Below, in pieces: positions 44,218 to 53,386 of a DNA stretch of 64,000 nucleotides. The first letter of the stretch is position 1, and each line of letters opens with the position of its first letter. Source of the DNA: Acanthopleuribacter pedis. Lineage in GTDB: Bacteria; Acidobacteriota; Holophagae; Acanthopleuribacterales; Acanthopleuribacteraceae. The translations under genes were made by a program, and so were the position numbers. The stretch lies in contig NZ_JAFREP010000014.1 of NCBI RefSeq assembly GCF_017377855.1, positions 248,001-312,000 of the forward strand, in the 5' to 3' direction. Under the pieces are notes generated by a model. The model saw only the letters and a list, made by a program, of their open reading frames with translations. It had not been told where the DNA came from and made no database searches.

Positions 44218-46626
44218 ATGAAACAGGCGGATCTTGATTGGATTGCTTCGTCCGGTTTAGGCATGGTGCGCGAGAGCCAGCAACTAAAAGGGCCGTTAGC
44301 GGCGACGGGTTACCATGATCCGGTTTTGGTTTTGACCAACCGCGGCCTTTTTTTGGTGGCCACCCGCGCGGGGATTTCCGGTTGGCATCATCAGCTTCGC
44401 CCGGATGAATTGAAGCTGGAAAAAAAGTTGATGGGCGATGTGTTGCTTTGGAACAACAACCGGTTGTCGATCCCGACGGGTCGTTCTAGCAAAGTGCAAC
44501 TGCTGCTGGCCCATTTTCAGGTAGCGAACGGGATGACGGGCGCGCCGCTGAATAAGTTGGAGAACCGTTATTTGGGAAAGCCGTCGACCGTGGCCGGCTA
44601 CTGGCTTCGCGCCCATCTCGCCCCGCGCGAAACCTTGCTGGTCTGGTTAGAGACCAGCACCAAAACAACGGTTGATTCGCCGATTTTGGGCAAGGTGAAG
44701 GTACCTTATACTTTTTTTATGACGGATCGTCGCGCCGGTTTGGTGGCGATCAGTGAAATAGGTGATGGTTTGATGCATGTCGCCGTGGAAACGACCTTGG
44801 TTTGCGAGGCAACGCGACCCTACGCGCGCTTGTCCTTTGGGGGAGAGGTGTTTCAGAGTGGGCTGGGCAATGCCGGATTGTTTCGAGAGCTCAGTGAAAT
44901 GGCGGGTTCGGGATTGCCCGAGATTTACCGTGAACTTGCCCGACTGCACGGGATGTACGCGGGCAAAAAAGCCAGGGCCACGGTGCTTGAACTGCTGCGA
45001 CGCGCGGCCCAGGTGGGGGATCCCTTGTCGGGGTTTTTGGCTTGGTCTTTGGACGAGAACCAAACGGACCAAAACGAACGGGATCATTGGTTGCGCTTGC
45101 TGCAGCGGCATTTTCCAAACGGCTTGGCCTGGGCCGAGGCATTAACGGGCTGGTCGTTTGAACTGGAACTGGAGTGGTTGCTCCTGGAGCAGGCGTTGGA
45201 AAGCGACCTGGTCCCGCCCGATTGGAGTTTGGCGTTTCACCGCGCCCTGCACCAGCGTGCCGTCGCCGCGGAGAAAGAACCCTTCCGGCTGGCCGCATTG
45301 GATTTGGCGCTGGCCGCGCATCTGAAACGGGCGGCTGAAACCAATGAGGCCCGAGCACTGTTGGTCGAACGGCTCAACCAATTGCCGTCGGAGCAAATGG
45401 CGGAAGTTCAAAATTTCGCCGGACCCGCGGGTGGGCGTTCCTTCCGCGCGCGGCTGCTCGACCTCCAACTCTCCCTCGAATTGCCGCAAAGTCAGGCGTG
45501 GCGGGATTGTTTGGATCAGCTTGTGATGACCAATCCCCTGAATGCGCATTACTTAATGCTCAAGGCGAGTGATGGCGGCAAGGACGGCGACGCGCGTTAC
45601 CAGAGGCTGGCCGATCTGTTGCGACGCGGCCACCTGCGGGCCGAAACCTCGGCAACGATGGATGCCGCGATGTTCTTGCCCTTGACCGACCAACAAGGAA
45701 AGGAGCAGTTACAGCACCCGTTGGTACGCCAAGGCGGCGTGTTGGCCAAGGTTCAGCAAGCCCTTGCCAAGGCCGAGGCGCCGGATCGCGGCGCCCTGCG
45801 CAACTTTTGTGAGCGGCTCAATCAAGATCGTTTTCCCATCCTGCGCCGGGCGGTGCGTGACGCCGCGCTTGTGTTGGGTTTGGAGGGGGTTGAGGTTTAC
45901 CTTTCCCGCGGTGACCAATCGATTGGAACCCGAGGCTTTGAAGGATCGCCCCCGTTTCTGCTGCTGGGTGGCGACCATTTGAATGCAAACAGTGATTACT
46001 TTCTTCGTCCAAATGAGTTGCGTTTTGTGGTTGCCGCCGAGTTGGCGCACATTCGCTTTAAGCACGGTCGCTTCCGACCCGCCGATGTGTGGGCCGGGGC
46101 GTGGGACAAGGGGCGCAGCGGCCTGGATATCGTCTTTTCGGTGGTGCCGCTGCTCAAAGGGGTGAGTTTGTTGAGCGGTTTTTCCAAGGCGGTGACGGCG
46201 GCCCAAAGCGGCGCGTTGGGGAAGGTCTTGGGTGCCTTGGGTTTTGCCGAGGCGGCCGTGGGAAAATGGAACGAAAACACCGGAGGCGAAGCGCGGAACC
46301 CCAACACCAATTTGAGTCTTGAGAACGAGACCTTGGTGACCACCCAACGGGTCCTTCAATTGACCGCGGATCGCGCCGGTTTGCTGTTGTGTGGCGATCC
46401 CTTGGCCGCGATACGGGCGATTTTTTTGGATCACTCTAATTTACGCGAGGGGTTTCGGCGCCTGGAGGACGAGGGCTTGGGCGGACTGGCGCACATTCAA
46501 GAGGTGGCTTCGCCGGCCTTTGGTGATGCGCTTCAGCGGGTTCAGGCATTGCTCGCTTTTTACCTCTCGCCGGATTACGCCCTATTGCGCGATGAAATCA
46601 CACGGCATGAGGTGGAGCCGGCTTAA
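44218..46626 (+). CDS. Large uncharacterised protein with a decayed M48-like metalloprotease motif
   Basis: An 802-residue protein with no signal peptide. The first about 200 residues contain two copies of a pattern seen in PH-like modules (PVLVLTNRGLFLVATRAG, then VPYTFFMTDRRAGLVAI). The middle is helical, TPR-like. Near residues 600-616, FVVAAELAHIRFKHGR resembles the M48 HExxH helix, but the first zinc histidine is Ala606/607 while Glu608, His611 and a His616 remain. The last part has LTADRAGLLLCGDP, recalling the third zinc-ligand helix ADRxA of such proteases. It probably lacks protease activity and may bind a partner. It is probably co-transcribed with the receiver-domain gene. Confidence 0.6.
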   Translation: MKQADLDWIASSGLGMVRESQQLKGPLAATGYHDPVLVLTNRGLFLVATRAGISGWHHQLRPDELKLEKKLMGDVLLWNNNRLSIPTGRSSKVQLLLAHFQVANGMTGAPLNKLENRYLGKPSTVAGYWLRAHLAPRETLLVWLETSTKTTVDSPILGKVKVPYTFFMTDRRAGLVAISEIGDGLMHVAVETTLVCEATRPYARLSFGGEVFQSGLGNAGLFRELSEMAGSGLPEIYRELARLHGMYAGKKARATVLELLRRAAQVGDPLSGFLAWSLDENQTDQNERDHWLRLLQRHFPNGLAWAEALTGWSFELELEWLLLEQALESDLVPPDWSLAFHRALHQRAVAAEKEPFRLAALDLALAAHLKRAAETNEARALLVERLNQLPSEQMAEVQNFAGPAGGRSFRARLLDLQLSLELPQSQAWRDCLDQLVMTNPLNAHYLMLKASDGGKDGDARYQRLADLLRRGHLRAETSATMDAAMFLPLTDQQGKEQLQHPLVRQGGVLAKVQQALAKAEAPDRGALRNFCERLNQDRFPILRRAVRDAALVLGLEGVEVYLSRGDQSIGTRGFEGSPPFLLLGGDHLNANSDYFLRPNELRFVVAAELAHIRFKHGRFRPADVWAGAWDKGRSGLDIVFSVVPLLKGVSLLSGFSKAVTAAQSGALGKVLGALGFAEAAVGKWNENTGGEARNPNTNLSLENETLVTTQRVLQLTADRAGLLLCGDPLAAIRAIFLDHSNLREGFRRLEDEGLGGLAHIQEVASPAFGDALQRVQALLAFYLSPDYALLRDEITRHEVEPA

Positions 46627-46648
46627 GCTGACTTGCGATGCGCCGGGT

Positions 46649-47131
46649 TCAAACGTGGGTCAAGGCCCAGGGTTCCTCGGTGGTTTCGTGAATGCTGGGG
46701 AAGGTCAGGGTCACGTTGTTGATCCACTCAACCGCCCGACGCGCGTTACGGCGCGCCGTGGGTTCGCTGCTGTAGTCGTGGTAATGGGTATTGCAGTCAA
46801 TCGCGCAGAAATCATCCAGGGTGTTGGCGTTTAGCACCGCGCGTGGGTCGGTTTCGCTGCGACACAACACAAAAGGCGCCACATGGCAGGCGTGGCATGC
46901 GTAGAAGTCCGATTCGCTGTTGCAGAATTGGACCAACCGAATCAGTTCCTCGTCGAAGACCTCGGCAACCAAGATGCCGTGGTGATGCGATAACCAACGA
47001 CCGCCATGTTTGGTACAGGCCCGGCATTTACAGGCGCGCAAGACAATATCGGCCAAGGAGGCCGGGGAGTAGTAGCGGAAACGAATGTTGCCGCAATTGC
47101 ATCGCCCATCCAATTTGTGAAAATGATCCAT
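46649..47131 (-). CDS. GFA-family zinc protein (glutathione-dependent formaldehyde-activating-like)
   Basis: A 160-residue protein with the zinc-binding cysteines of the GFA/CENP-V fold: GRCNCGNIRF, ACKCRACTKHGG and FYACHACHVAPFVLC. Several family members are annotated as S-(hydroxymethyl)glutathione synthase, but most have unknown substrates and bind zinc structurally. The ATG at 47131 has gaggga just upstream; a longer frame to 47155 is poorer. The gene is convergent with the large upstream protein gene and appears alone. A role in formaldehyde detoxification is possible but is not shown by the context. Confidence 0.8.
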   Translation of the reverse strand: MDHFHKLDGRCNCGNIRFRYYSPASLADIVLRACKCRACTKHGGRWLSHHHGILVAEVFDEELIRLVQFCNSESDFYACHACHVAPFVLCRSETDPRAVLNANTLDDFCAIDCNTHYHDYSSEPTARRNARRAVEWINNVTLTFPSIHETTEEPWALTHV

Positions 47132-47533
47132 AGGTTCCCTCGCTGCGAGAATCAATCATGGGTTGCGGTGGCATTGGGAATGGATTGAGGGGTGCGAAAC
47201 GACGGGGGAGGGGACATCGGTGCGACGGGCCCGGTTGTATGATAAACGCGCGAGGAGCGAGGCATTTGGTTCAAGGGTGGTCATAAATCGCGAAAAAATG
47301 ATGAAAAGGGTCGCGAAAGGTTGTAGGGATTCTTGGAATAAGGTTCCGCGTTGACGATTGATTCGTCCGTCCATCATAAAAAAGTCAGATGGGCGGTGAC
47401 AATGGTTTTTTGCCGAGACCGGCGTCCAGGTGAAGGCTTGAAGAATTAAACAGAGGGATCGCCATGTTGGTTTAGTCGCGGTGATCCAAAAAATAGTTTG
47501 CCCTCATCCAAATTTTTCAGCCGAGGGTTCGCA
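47132..47533. other. Intergenic region between GFA and the HAMP-kinase genes
   Basis: A 402-base gap. The GFA promoter (minus strand) should be in it. A short plus-strand frame at 47163-47354 has no ribosome-binding site and is not called. Nothing else was seen. Confidence 0.4.
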
Positions 47534-49630
47534 CTATTCCGTGGGGATTTGTTTCAATGCCTTGCGCATCTCGGCAAGGTCTGTGAAACGTTCGCCCGGT
47601 TCTTTGGCAATGGCTTTGAAAATAAGGGCTTCGAGCGCCTCGGGAATGTTTGGGTTGATCGCACGCGGCGCGGGCGGCATTTCGTTTAGGTGCATGTTGA
47701 GTAGCTCGATCATGGTACGCGCTTTAAAGGGACGTTTTCCGGTGAACATTTCAAAGGCCATGATGCCGATGGCGTAAATATCGGAAAGCGGCGACATTTC
47801 ACCGTTGAACTGTTCCGGCGCCATGTATGTGGGGGTCCCGGTGACGCGGTTGTCCTCATCGCCTTTGGCAATACGCGAGACCCCGAAGTCCATCACCTTG
47901 GCGACACCGCGCGCGGTGTTGAGCATGATGTTTTCCGGTTTGATATCGCCGTGGACCACGCCTTCCTCGTGGGCCGCGCGCAAGCCCTCGCAGACTTGCG
48001 AAAGAATGCGAATGCCAATGCGCAGCGGCAGCGGACGGACTTTTTTGAGCAGGGCCTTGAGCGTTTCGCCGGTGACAAATTCCATGCTGATAAATTGGAC
48101 ACCTTCGATTTCGCCGAGGTCGTAAATACGAATGACATTGCGGTGGGTCACCCGTCTGGCCAGCTTGGTTTCCTTGATCATCATTTTCTTTTCGGATTCG
48201 CGGTCAACCAACAACATCTTGACCGCGACAACCTCGTCAAGGGTGTGGTCTTTCACCTTGTACACCACGCCCATACCGCCGCGACCCAATTCCGAAATAA
48301 CCTCGTAACGTTGGCTCAACGCAAAACCGGAGGGCAGGCTGCGACCGGTTTCCATGCTGCGCATGACGGCCTCGTGAATTTGCGAGGTGATGCTGGTTTG
48401 GTTGGTGCGGGCCGTAATTTCGTTGCCGCCCAGAATTTGGGTTGGGTCCCCGTCCAAGGTTGCCATCATGGAGTCCATCAAGGTGCCGCTATTTGCCGCG
48501 CCTTCCTGGGCGGCGCGTTCCAGGAATTGAATCAGTTCCTGTTGTTCGCGTAATTCACGCACCAGCTCGCGAAAAGCGTTGGCCATGGTACCGATTTCGT
48601 CGTGGCGGTCGACCAGAATGGCGGCGTCCCCATAATCGCCTTGGCGAACCTGTTCGATGTGGTTCACCAGCAAGCTGACGGGTCGGGTGACTTGGCGCGC
48701 CACCATCAGGCTGATGGGGACCAGGAACACCAGGGCAATGGCGGCGATGATAATCATGCCGAACTGAATCGAGCGGAAGGGAGCCAATTCGTTGGCCAGT
48801 GATTTGAGGATAATGAGGCGGCCGATTTGTTTGCCGGAGGCGGCGACGATGTCGGTGGCGGAAGCTTTGAAGGCGACATCTTGAATGTGAATTTCGAAGG
48901 CGGTTTGGTCCGCGGGTTCAGCCAGCGATTCCAAGGTGCTGCGCATGGCGCCGACGGCCACGTCGTCCTTGAAATATTGGGCCGCCAGGTCCAGTTCCCC
49001 GCTGGGGCGGTTAACCAAAAAAACCACGTTACAACTGGCGATTCCGCCGATTTGTGCGGCGGTTGCGTCGGTGATTTGATAGCCGACGATGACAAAGCCG
49101 GCCAAAAAGCCGTCGGGTGTGCTGAGGGGTGAAAGCACGCAATCGTACAGTTTCCCGTTGGAGTAGAGGCGATCAATGACCACGGGTTCTTCGCCTTGTT
49201 CGGCGCGGGTAATGAGTGCGTCGACCATGGCGGTGACGGGGCCGGCCGCGTTGGTTGCGATTTCCCCGGACGTATCCACCACGGCGCCGCCTTCTTCATT
49301 GAGCACCAACATGAACTCGGCCCCGGAAAAACGCTGAATTTCGCTAAATTGGTCCGCGGCGGATTCGGGTGCGTTGCTCTCGATGGCTTCGATCATATAG
49401 GCCTGGAAGGCGGCGTTGCCCGAAACGTAGGTGTTGACGGCTTTGAGTTTTTCGGCGATTCGTTGTTGGTAGTTGCTGTAAATGGCGTGGGTCAACTGGA
49501 GGCGGTCGCGAATTTCATCTTGAGCGATGCTGCTGGTCTGTTGGTTCAAAAAAAACAGCATGGACGCGGTGAGCAAAACGGTGACAAACAAGATGGCGAA
49601 CAAGACTTTGTGATTAAACGATAAGTGCAT
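47534..49630 (-). CDS. Transmembrane Ser/Thr kinase with double-Cache-like sensor and HAMP
   Basis: A 698-residue receptor kinase. TM1 (VLFAILFVTVLLTASMLFFL) near the N terminus, an about 250-residue extracytoplasmic sensor resembling a Cache/CHASE4 domain (LVLNEEGGAVVDTSGE, LYDCVLSPLSTPDGFLAGFV), TM2 near 285-308, then HAMP (RQVTRPVSLLVNHIEQVRQGDYG) and a helical linker. The Hanks kinase (about 440-698) has LGRGGMGVVYK, VAVKML, VMDFGVSR and GTPTYMAPEQ. The catalytic loop reads VVHGDIKPENIML: the Arg before the catalytic Asp is Gly, so activity does not need activation-loop phosphorylation in the usual way. gagg precedes ATG 49630. The sensor-HAMP-kinase order mimics two-component receptors. 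Confidence 0.88.
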   Translation of the reverse strand: MHLSFNHKVLFAILFVTVLLTASMLFFLNQQTSSIAQDEIRDRLQLTHAIYSNYQQRIAEKLKAVNTYVSGNAAFQAYMIEAIESNAPESAADQFSEIQRFSGAEFMLVLNEEGGAVVDTSGEIATNAAGPVTAMVDALITRAEQGEEPVVIDRLYSNGKLYDCVLSPLSTPDGFLAGFVIVGYQITDATAAQIGGIASCNVVFLVNRPSGELDLAAQYFKDDVAVGAMRSTLESLAEPADQTAFEIHIQDVAFKASATDIVAASGKQIGRLIILKSLANELAPFRSIQFGMIIIAAIALVFLVPISLMVARQVTRPVSLLVNHIEQVRQGDYGDAAILVDRHDEIGTMANAFRELVRELREQQELIQFLERAAQEGAANSGTLMDSMMATLDGDPTQILGGNEITARTNQTSITSQIHEAVMRSMETGRSLPSGFALSQRYEVISELGRGGMGVVYKVKDHTLDEVVAVKMLLVDRESEKKMMIKETKLARRVTHRNVIRIYDLGEIEGVQFISMEFVTGETLKALLKKVRPLPLRIGIRILSQVCEGLRAAHEEGVVHGDIKPENIMLNTARGVAKVMDFGVSRIAKGDEDNRVTGTPTYMAPEQFNGEMSPLSDIYAIGIMAFEMFTGKRPFKARTMIELLNMHLNEMPPAPRAINPNIPEALEALIFKAIAKEPGERFTDLAEMRKALKQIPTE

Positions 49631-49794
49631 AACGTGCCTCAAAACGGGTCTCGGGAACGGAATCGCCCTCCTCGCCGGCTTCTGGGGCGGTCGCATTCAG
49701 TGCGATCACGTGGGACTTGCCGCTGAAAACGAGGAAAAGCATGCAGGGCATACTGAGATAACGCTATATCCTAACCCAAAGGTTGCCAAAAAGA

Positions 49795-51069
49795 TCAATA
49801 ACGCTCGCCTTTGCGTTTTTCGTAGGGCTTGCCTTCTTTGTTGAGGTGTGGCTTGAGCCGCAGGCTGCGGACTTTTAGCTCGATGTTGACGGGTTCGGCG
49901 CGACCGTTGGCCACAACCACCTCGGTTTTGGATAAGCCGGTGAGCTTGTGGATGGCGGCCAAGGTATAGGTGCCGTCGGGTAAGCCTTTGATTTCGAAGC
50001 GTCCGTCTTCGTCGGCATAGGTAAAGAAGGGATTGTTGCTGATGTAAATCATGGCGTTCATGCTGTGATGGACGTTGCAGTAGACGCGCACCAGACCCTC
50101 ATAGAGGAAGGTGTGCCTGGCTCCTTCTCCTTTGCTGTAGCGTCCCGCGTCGAACTTATTTTCCTTGGAAACGCTAAACACGTTGTGAATGATGGGGTCT
50201 TGGTTTGGGAATTGGACGGTGGCGCCGCGGGGGACAACCAGTAAACCGGGGCGGAAGGTTTTGTCCTTGGTAACGATTTGGTAGTCTTTGGCAACGATGT
50301 CGGCGGGAATGTTTTGATCACTGTCCATTATCACCAGGGCGATTGCTTCCTCGGCCAGGTCCAGTTTGCGTTTGGAGCGACCGGTAAACAAGACTTCGCC
50401 GCTGATAACACCATTGGGTTGCGCGGGTGTCGGTTTGGGTTTAGCGACGGGCTTGGGTTCAGGCTTAGCGACGGGCTTGGGTTCTGGTTTCGCGGCGGGC
50501 TTGGGTTCTGGTTTCGCGGCGGGCTTGGGTTCTGGTTTCGCGGCGGGCTTGGGTTCTGGTTTCGCGGCGGGCTTGGGTTCTGGTTTCGCGGCGGGCTTGG
50601 GTTCTGGTTTCGCGACGGGCTTGGGTTCTGGTTTCGCGACGGGCTTGGGTTCTGGTTTCGCGGCGGGCTTGGGTTCTGGTTTCGCGGCGGGCTTGGGTTC
50701 TGGTTTCGCGGCGGGCTTAGGATCGGGTTTCTCGACGGGCTTGGGTTCGGGTTGTGGTTCAGGCTTAGCGACGGGTTTGGGATCGGGTTTAGGTTCAGGT
50801 TCGACGACGGGTTTGGGATCGGGTTTGTCGACGGGCTTGGATTCAGGTTTGACAGGCTCCGGTTTTGGTTCAACCGGTTTCGGTTTGGCTTCCGGCTCGG
50901 GTTGGGTCGGTTTGGCTTCCGGCTCGGGTTGGGCCGCTTGCGTGGGACGCGCGGTTGGCGCGGGTGCTGAGGTTGTTTTTTTCCCCTGAGGGCCGCAAGC
51001 AGCTAGGAGCAATAAAAGTAGGACGCCGATGACCCCGGCTCGATGCTGTATCCAAAAACCCACGTTCAT
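49795..51069 (-). CDS. Lipoprotein with Pro/Lys repeat stalk and C-terminal cupredoxin-like domain
   Basis: A 424-residue protein. The lipobox is LLLAACGPQ (Cys about 27), so it should be lipid-anchored. Residues about 30-215 are Pro/Glu/Lys/Ala-rich, ending in 12 units of the octapeptide EPKPAAKP or EPKPVAKP, a long stiff stalk. The C-terminal about 180 residues hold a plastocyanin-like domain: FPNQDPIIHNVFSVS, then FLYEGLVRVYCNVHHSM with His, Cys, His and Met arranged as type-1 copper ligands, then a carboxypeptidase-regulatory-like strand (DEDGRFEIKGLPDGTYTL). It may carry electrons or copper at the surface. ATG 51069 has ggagaag six bases upstream. Confidence 0.8.
   Translation of the reverse strand: MNVGFWIQHRAGVIGVLLLLLLAACGPQGKKTTSAPAPTARPTQAAQPEPEAKPTQPEPEAKPKPVEPKPEPVKPESKPVDKPDPKPVVEPEPKPDPKPVAKPEPQPEPKPVEKPDPKPAAKPEPKPAAKPEPKPAAKPEPKPVAKPEPKPVAKPEPKPAAKPEPKPAAKPEPKPAAKPEPKPAAKPEPKPAAKPEPKPVAKPEPKPVAKPKPTPAQPNGVISGEVLFTGRSKRKLDLAEEAIALVIMDSDQNIPADIVAKDYQIVTKDKTFRPGLLVVPRGATVQFPNQDPIIHNVFSVSKENKFDAGRYSKGEGARHTFLYEGLVRVYCNVHHSMNAMIYISNNPFFTYADEDGRFEIKGLPDGTYTLAAIHKLTGLSKTEVVVANGRAEPVNIELKVRSLRLKPHLNKEGKPYEKRKGERY
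50485..50724 (-). repeat. Ten near-identical 24-base tandem repeats within the lipoprotein gene
   Basis: Units such as tggtttcgcggcgggcttgg plus gttc run head to tail with only one-base (g/a) changes; each codes for one EPKP[AV]AKP octapeptide on the minus strand. More diverged units flank them to about 50437 and 50750. Such runs can change length by slippage. Confidence 0.9.
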
Positions 51070-51238
51070 GATTGTCTTCTCCATCCCACGCTGAATTGTG
51101 CTCGCACATCGCGCCGGCCCATGAGGGCCGATGCGGGGCAATGCCTGTCTGAAAGGTTGGCTCCATTTCAGCCGTTAATGCCTGCTTTTGCAAGCGCGAA
51201 GCGTCGCGAAGGGTTGCCTTGACGATGATCCTCGAAGC

Positions 51239-52861
51239 TTACACGCGTTTTGGGACGGGTGGGAAAACCAAGGTAAAGGTGGTCCCGCAATGGGGACCGT
51301 CGCTGTGCACGGAAATGCGACCGCGCATTTCTTCCATGGCGTTGGCACAAAAATGTAACCCGAATCCATGCCCGCTTTCCTTGGTTGTAAAACCGTGTGT
51401 GAACATTTTAGCCAAATGGTCGGGTTCGATGCCGATCCCCTCGTCGCGGACATGGACCAGGACCTCGCCTTCGTCGTTTTCTTCTAGAGAGACGGCCAGG
51501 GCGCGTGCTTCCGGCGGCAGATGGCTCATGGCTTCGGCCGCATTTTTAATGAGGTTGACCAAAATATGGATGAGTTTGGCCTTGGAGGCGCGCACCGGTT
51601 TGTCCGTGCGGAAATCGCGTTTTATCAAAATCTTATGGCGTTCGAGGAAATTGCTTTGCAAGCTGATCGCCTCGTCGATGACCTGAACCACGGCCTGGAT
51701 TTCCGAACCGCCGATTTTGGAAATGGTCTGTTGGGTTTCGATAATGTCCCGCATCAGGGTGGCTTTTTCATTGATTTTGCGGATCTCGTTGCTCAGCATG
51801 TCGTGGTCTTTTGCCAATTGGTTGCCGACTTTCAGCAAAAACCGCGGCAGGATTTCACCCTTGGGATTGTTGGTGAAAAAATCGGCCAAGTCGTTGATGT
51901 GTTCTTCGAAAACCTCGTGGGCGCGGATGAGTTGCGGCATTTTTGATTGGCGCAGGCGCGAATCGACCAACGAGCAAGACACCATGAGGGAATTGAGAAT
52001 GTTGCCGATGTTGTGCAACACCGAGTTCGCAACCTCGGCGGTTCCGGTAACGCGTGCCATGTCTTTGCGCTCCGAGTCAAGGTTGGCCCGTTCCAAAAAC
52101 ACGGATACAATGGCCGCGACCATTTCTAAAATGGGAATTTGTGTCTCGTCAAAACAGTGAATTTGGGTGCTGACGAACTGGAGGACACCCATCACATGGT
52201 CCCCGGCCAAAATGGGGGTTGCCATCAAGGCATTGATTTCGTAAGCCAGTTCTTTGCTAACGCCTGGCCGGAAAAGGGGCTCCGAGGTTACGTCGTGGCA
52301 GAGGAAGGACTGCTTATGATCGATGACCCAGCCGGTAATGCCGACCCCGGTCGGAATCTCCAAGTTCGAAATTTTTCGCGATACATGGGGATCCACGCTG
52401 TAGCTGGCCGCAAATCGCAAGCCGCCGCCGTCTTCATTCAAGGTGAGGACGACCGCCCCGACCGCGTTAAAAAGGTTGCAAGCATGGCGCAGCAATTCGC
52501 CCGCGATGGTTTCAAAACAAACCTCGCTGCCGAGCGCGCCGGAAAACAGGGCCAACAACTGCAGGAGTTGTGGTTCTTCCGCGCCCGGCGTTTCCAAGCT
52601 CGGTTTGGTTTTGCCAAAGGACTCTTGGCGCATCAAGCGGCAAAAGAGCAGCAGTTCCTCTTCGCCGGCGCCTTGCGGAAGATGCTGGTAACCTGGACGT
52701 TGGTTTGATCCGCGTTTGATGAAACGCGGCCGCATCGGCTCCGGTAAATCGGGTTCGGGATAATCGTCGCCCCACAAAAAATGGAACGCGTCGGCGGCCA
52801 AAAAGGCAACCCGCTGTTCGTGATCGGCAAACTGCCGAGATTCGCGGAGATCGAGTTTCAT
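51239..52861 (-). CDS. GAF-domain sensor histidine kinase
   Basis: About 540 residues, no membrane helix. An N-terminal region (1-100) of unknown fold precedes a GAF domain (about 130-290; LLRHACNLFNAVGAVVLTL, IPTGVGITGWVIDHKQ, ILAGDHVMGVLQFV). A dimerisation helix has EVANSVLHNIGNILNSL with the likely phospho-His. HATPase motifs are NLIKNAAEA (N box), VRDEGIGI (G1) and HGFTTKESGHGFGLHFCANA (F/G2). No receiver or partner regulator is adjacent, making it an orphan kinase. The start is uncertain: ATG 52861 with aaggaac, or ATGs in frame at 52897 or 52951. The receiver-domain scaffold at 41337 is a conceivable partner, but nothing shows it. Confidence 0.85.
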   Translation of the reverse strand: MKLDLRESRQFADHEQRVAFLAADAFHFLWGDDYPEPDLPEPMRPRFIKRGSNQRPGYQHLPQGAGEEELLLFCRLMRQESFGKTKPSLETPGAEEPQLLQLLALFSGALGSEVCFETIAGELLRHACNLFNAVGAVVLTLNEDGGGLRFAASYSVDPHVSRKISNLEIPTGVGITGWVIDHKQSFLCHDVTSEPLFRPGVSKELAYEINALMATPILAGDHVMGVLQFVSTQIHCFDETQIPILEMVAAIVSVFLERANLDSERKDMARVTGTAEVANSVLHNIGNILNSLMVSCSLVDSRLRQSKMPQLIRAHEVFEEHINDLADFFTNNPKGEILPRFLLKVGNQLAKDHDMLSNEIRKINEKATLMRDIIETQQTISKIGGSEIQAVVQVIDEAISLQSNFLERHKILIKRDFRTDKPVRASKAKLIHILVNLIKNAAEAMSHLPPEARALAVSLEENDEGEVLVHVRDEGIGIEPDHLAKMFTHGFTTKESGHGFGLHFCANAMEEMRGRISVHSDGPHCGTTFTLVFPPVPKRV

Positions 52862-53386
52862 ACAGACCGGGTTCCTTGACGCGAGGGCTGTAACCATCGG
52901 TGCCAAAGCCGTTTTTCGCTGAGGGGCCGCGGGCGCGTTTCTTCTCATCATGCATTCATAGATAACCGATGAGAAAAGCTAAAGTTGATTGGCTTGGAAA
53001 ATGGCTCTGAATAATTTATACCCGAACCGCGCCCGGAGTGCGACAAAGATTGTTGGGAACCGATGTGTTTTGGCTGGGTTCCCGTTTTAACAGAAGATAA
53101 ACAACAGCGGTTTTTTAACTCATGTGCTGATTGCCCGCGATTCTTGGAGTGGTTCAGGTCGCTCGGTCGTTGTATTGCAGTGAGAAAGTGGCGGCTGGTT
53201 ATTTTCTGACAGTGGTTGTGTGTATTTTGGTCTATCATCTTGAAAAATCGTTTTTTGATGGTTCCCGGGCGTGTCCGCGTCGGACCTTTTTCGACCTGGT
53301 TTTGAACGCGGCAACCTGATGGATGGGTGCCAATCATCCCTTCCCAGCCCGCCGGTCCCGTGAATCCCAGCCCATGTGGAGGCCTT
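52862..53386. other. Divergent gap between the histidine kinase and yceH
   Basis: Up to 525 bases depending on the histidine kinase start. gggaacc (53055-53061) and ggttccc (53077-53083) form a 7-bp hairpin followed by gtttt, terminator-like on the plus strand. No gene was found. Confidence 0.45.

Noticed and set aside
47163..47354. Frame of 63 codons in the gap before the HAMP-kinase gene
   Set aside because: No ribosome-binding site, Arg-rich translated noise, and no neighbour relation.
50437..50727. Regular 24-base repeats resembling a CRISPR array
   Set aside because: There are no unique spacers; the units are head-to-tail and encode an in-frame octapeptide in a lipoprotein gene.
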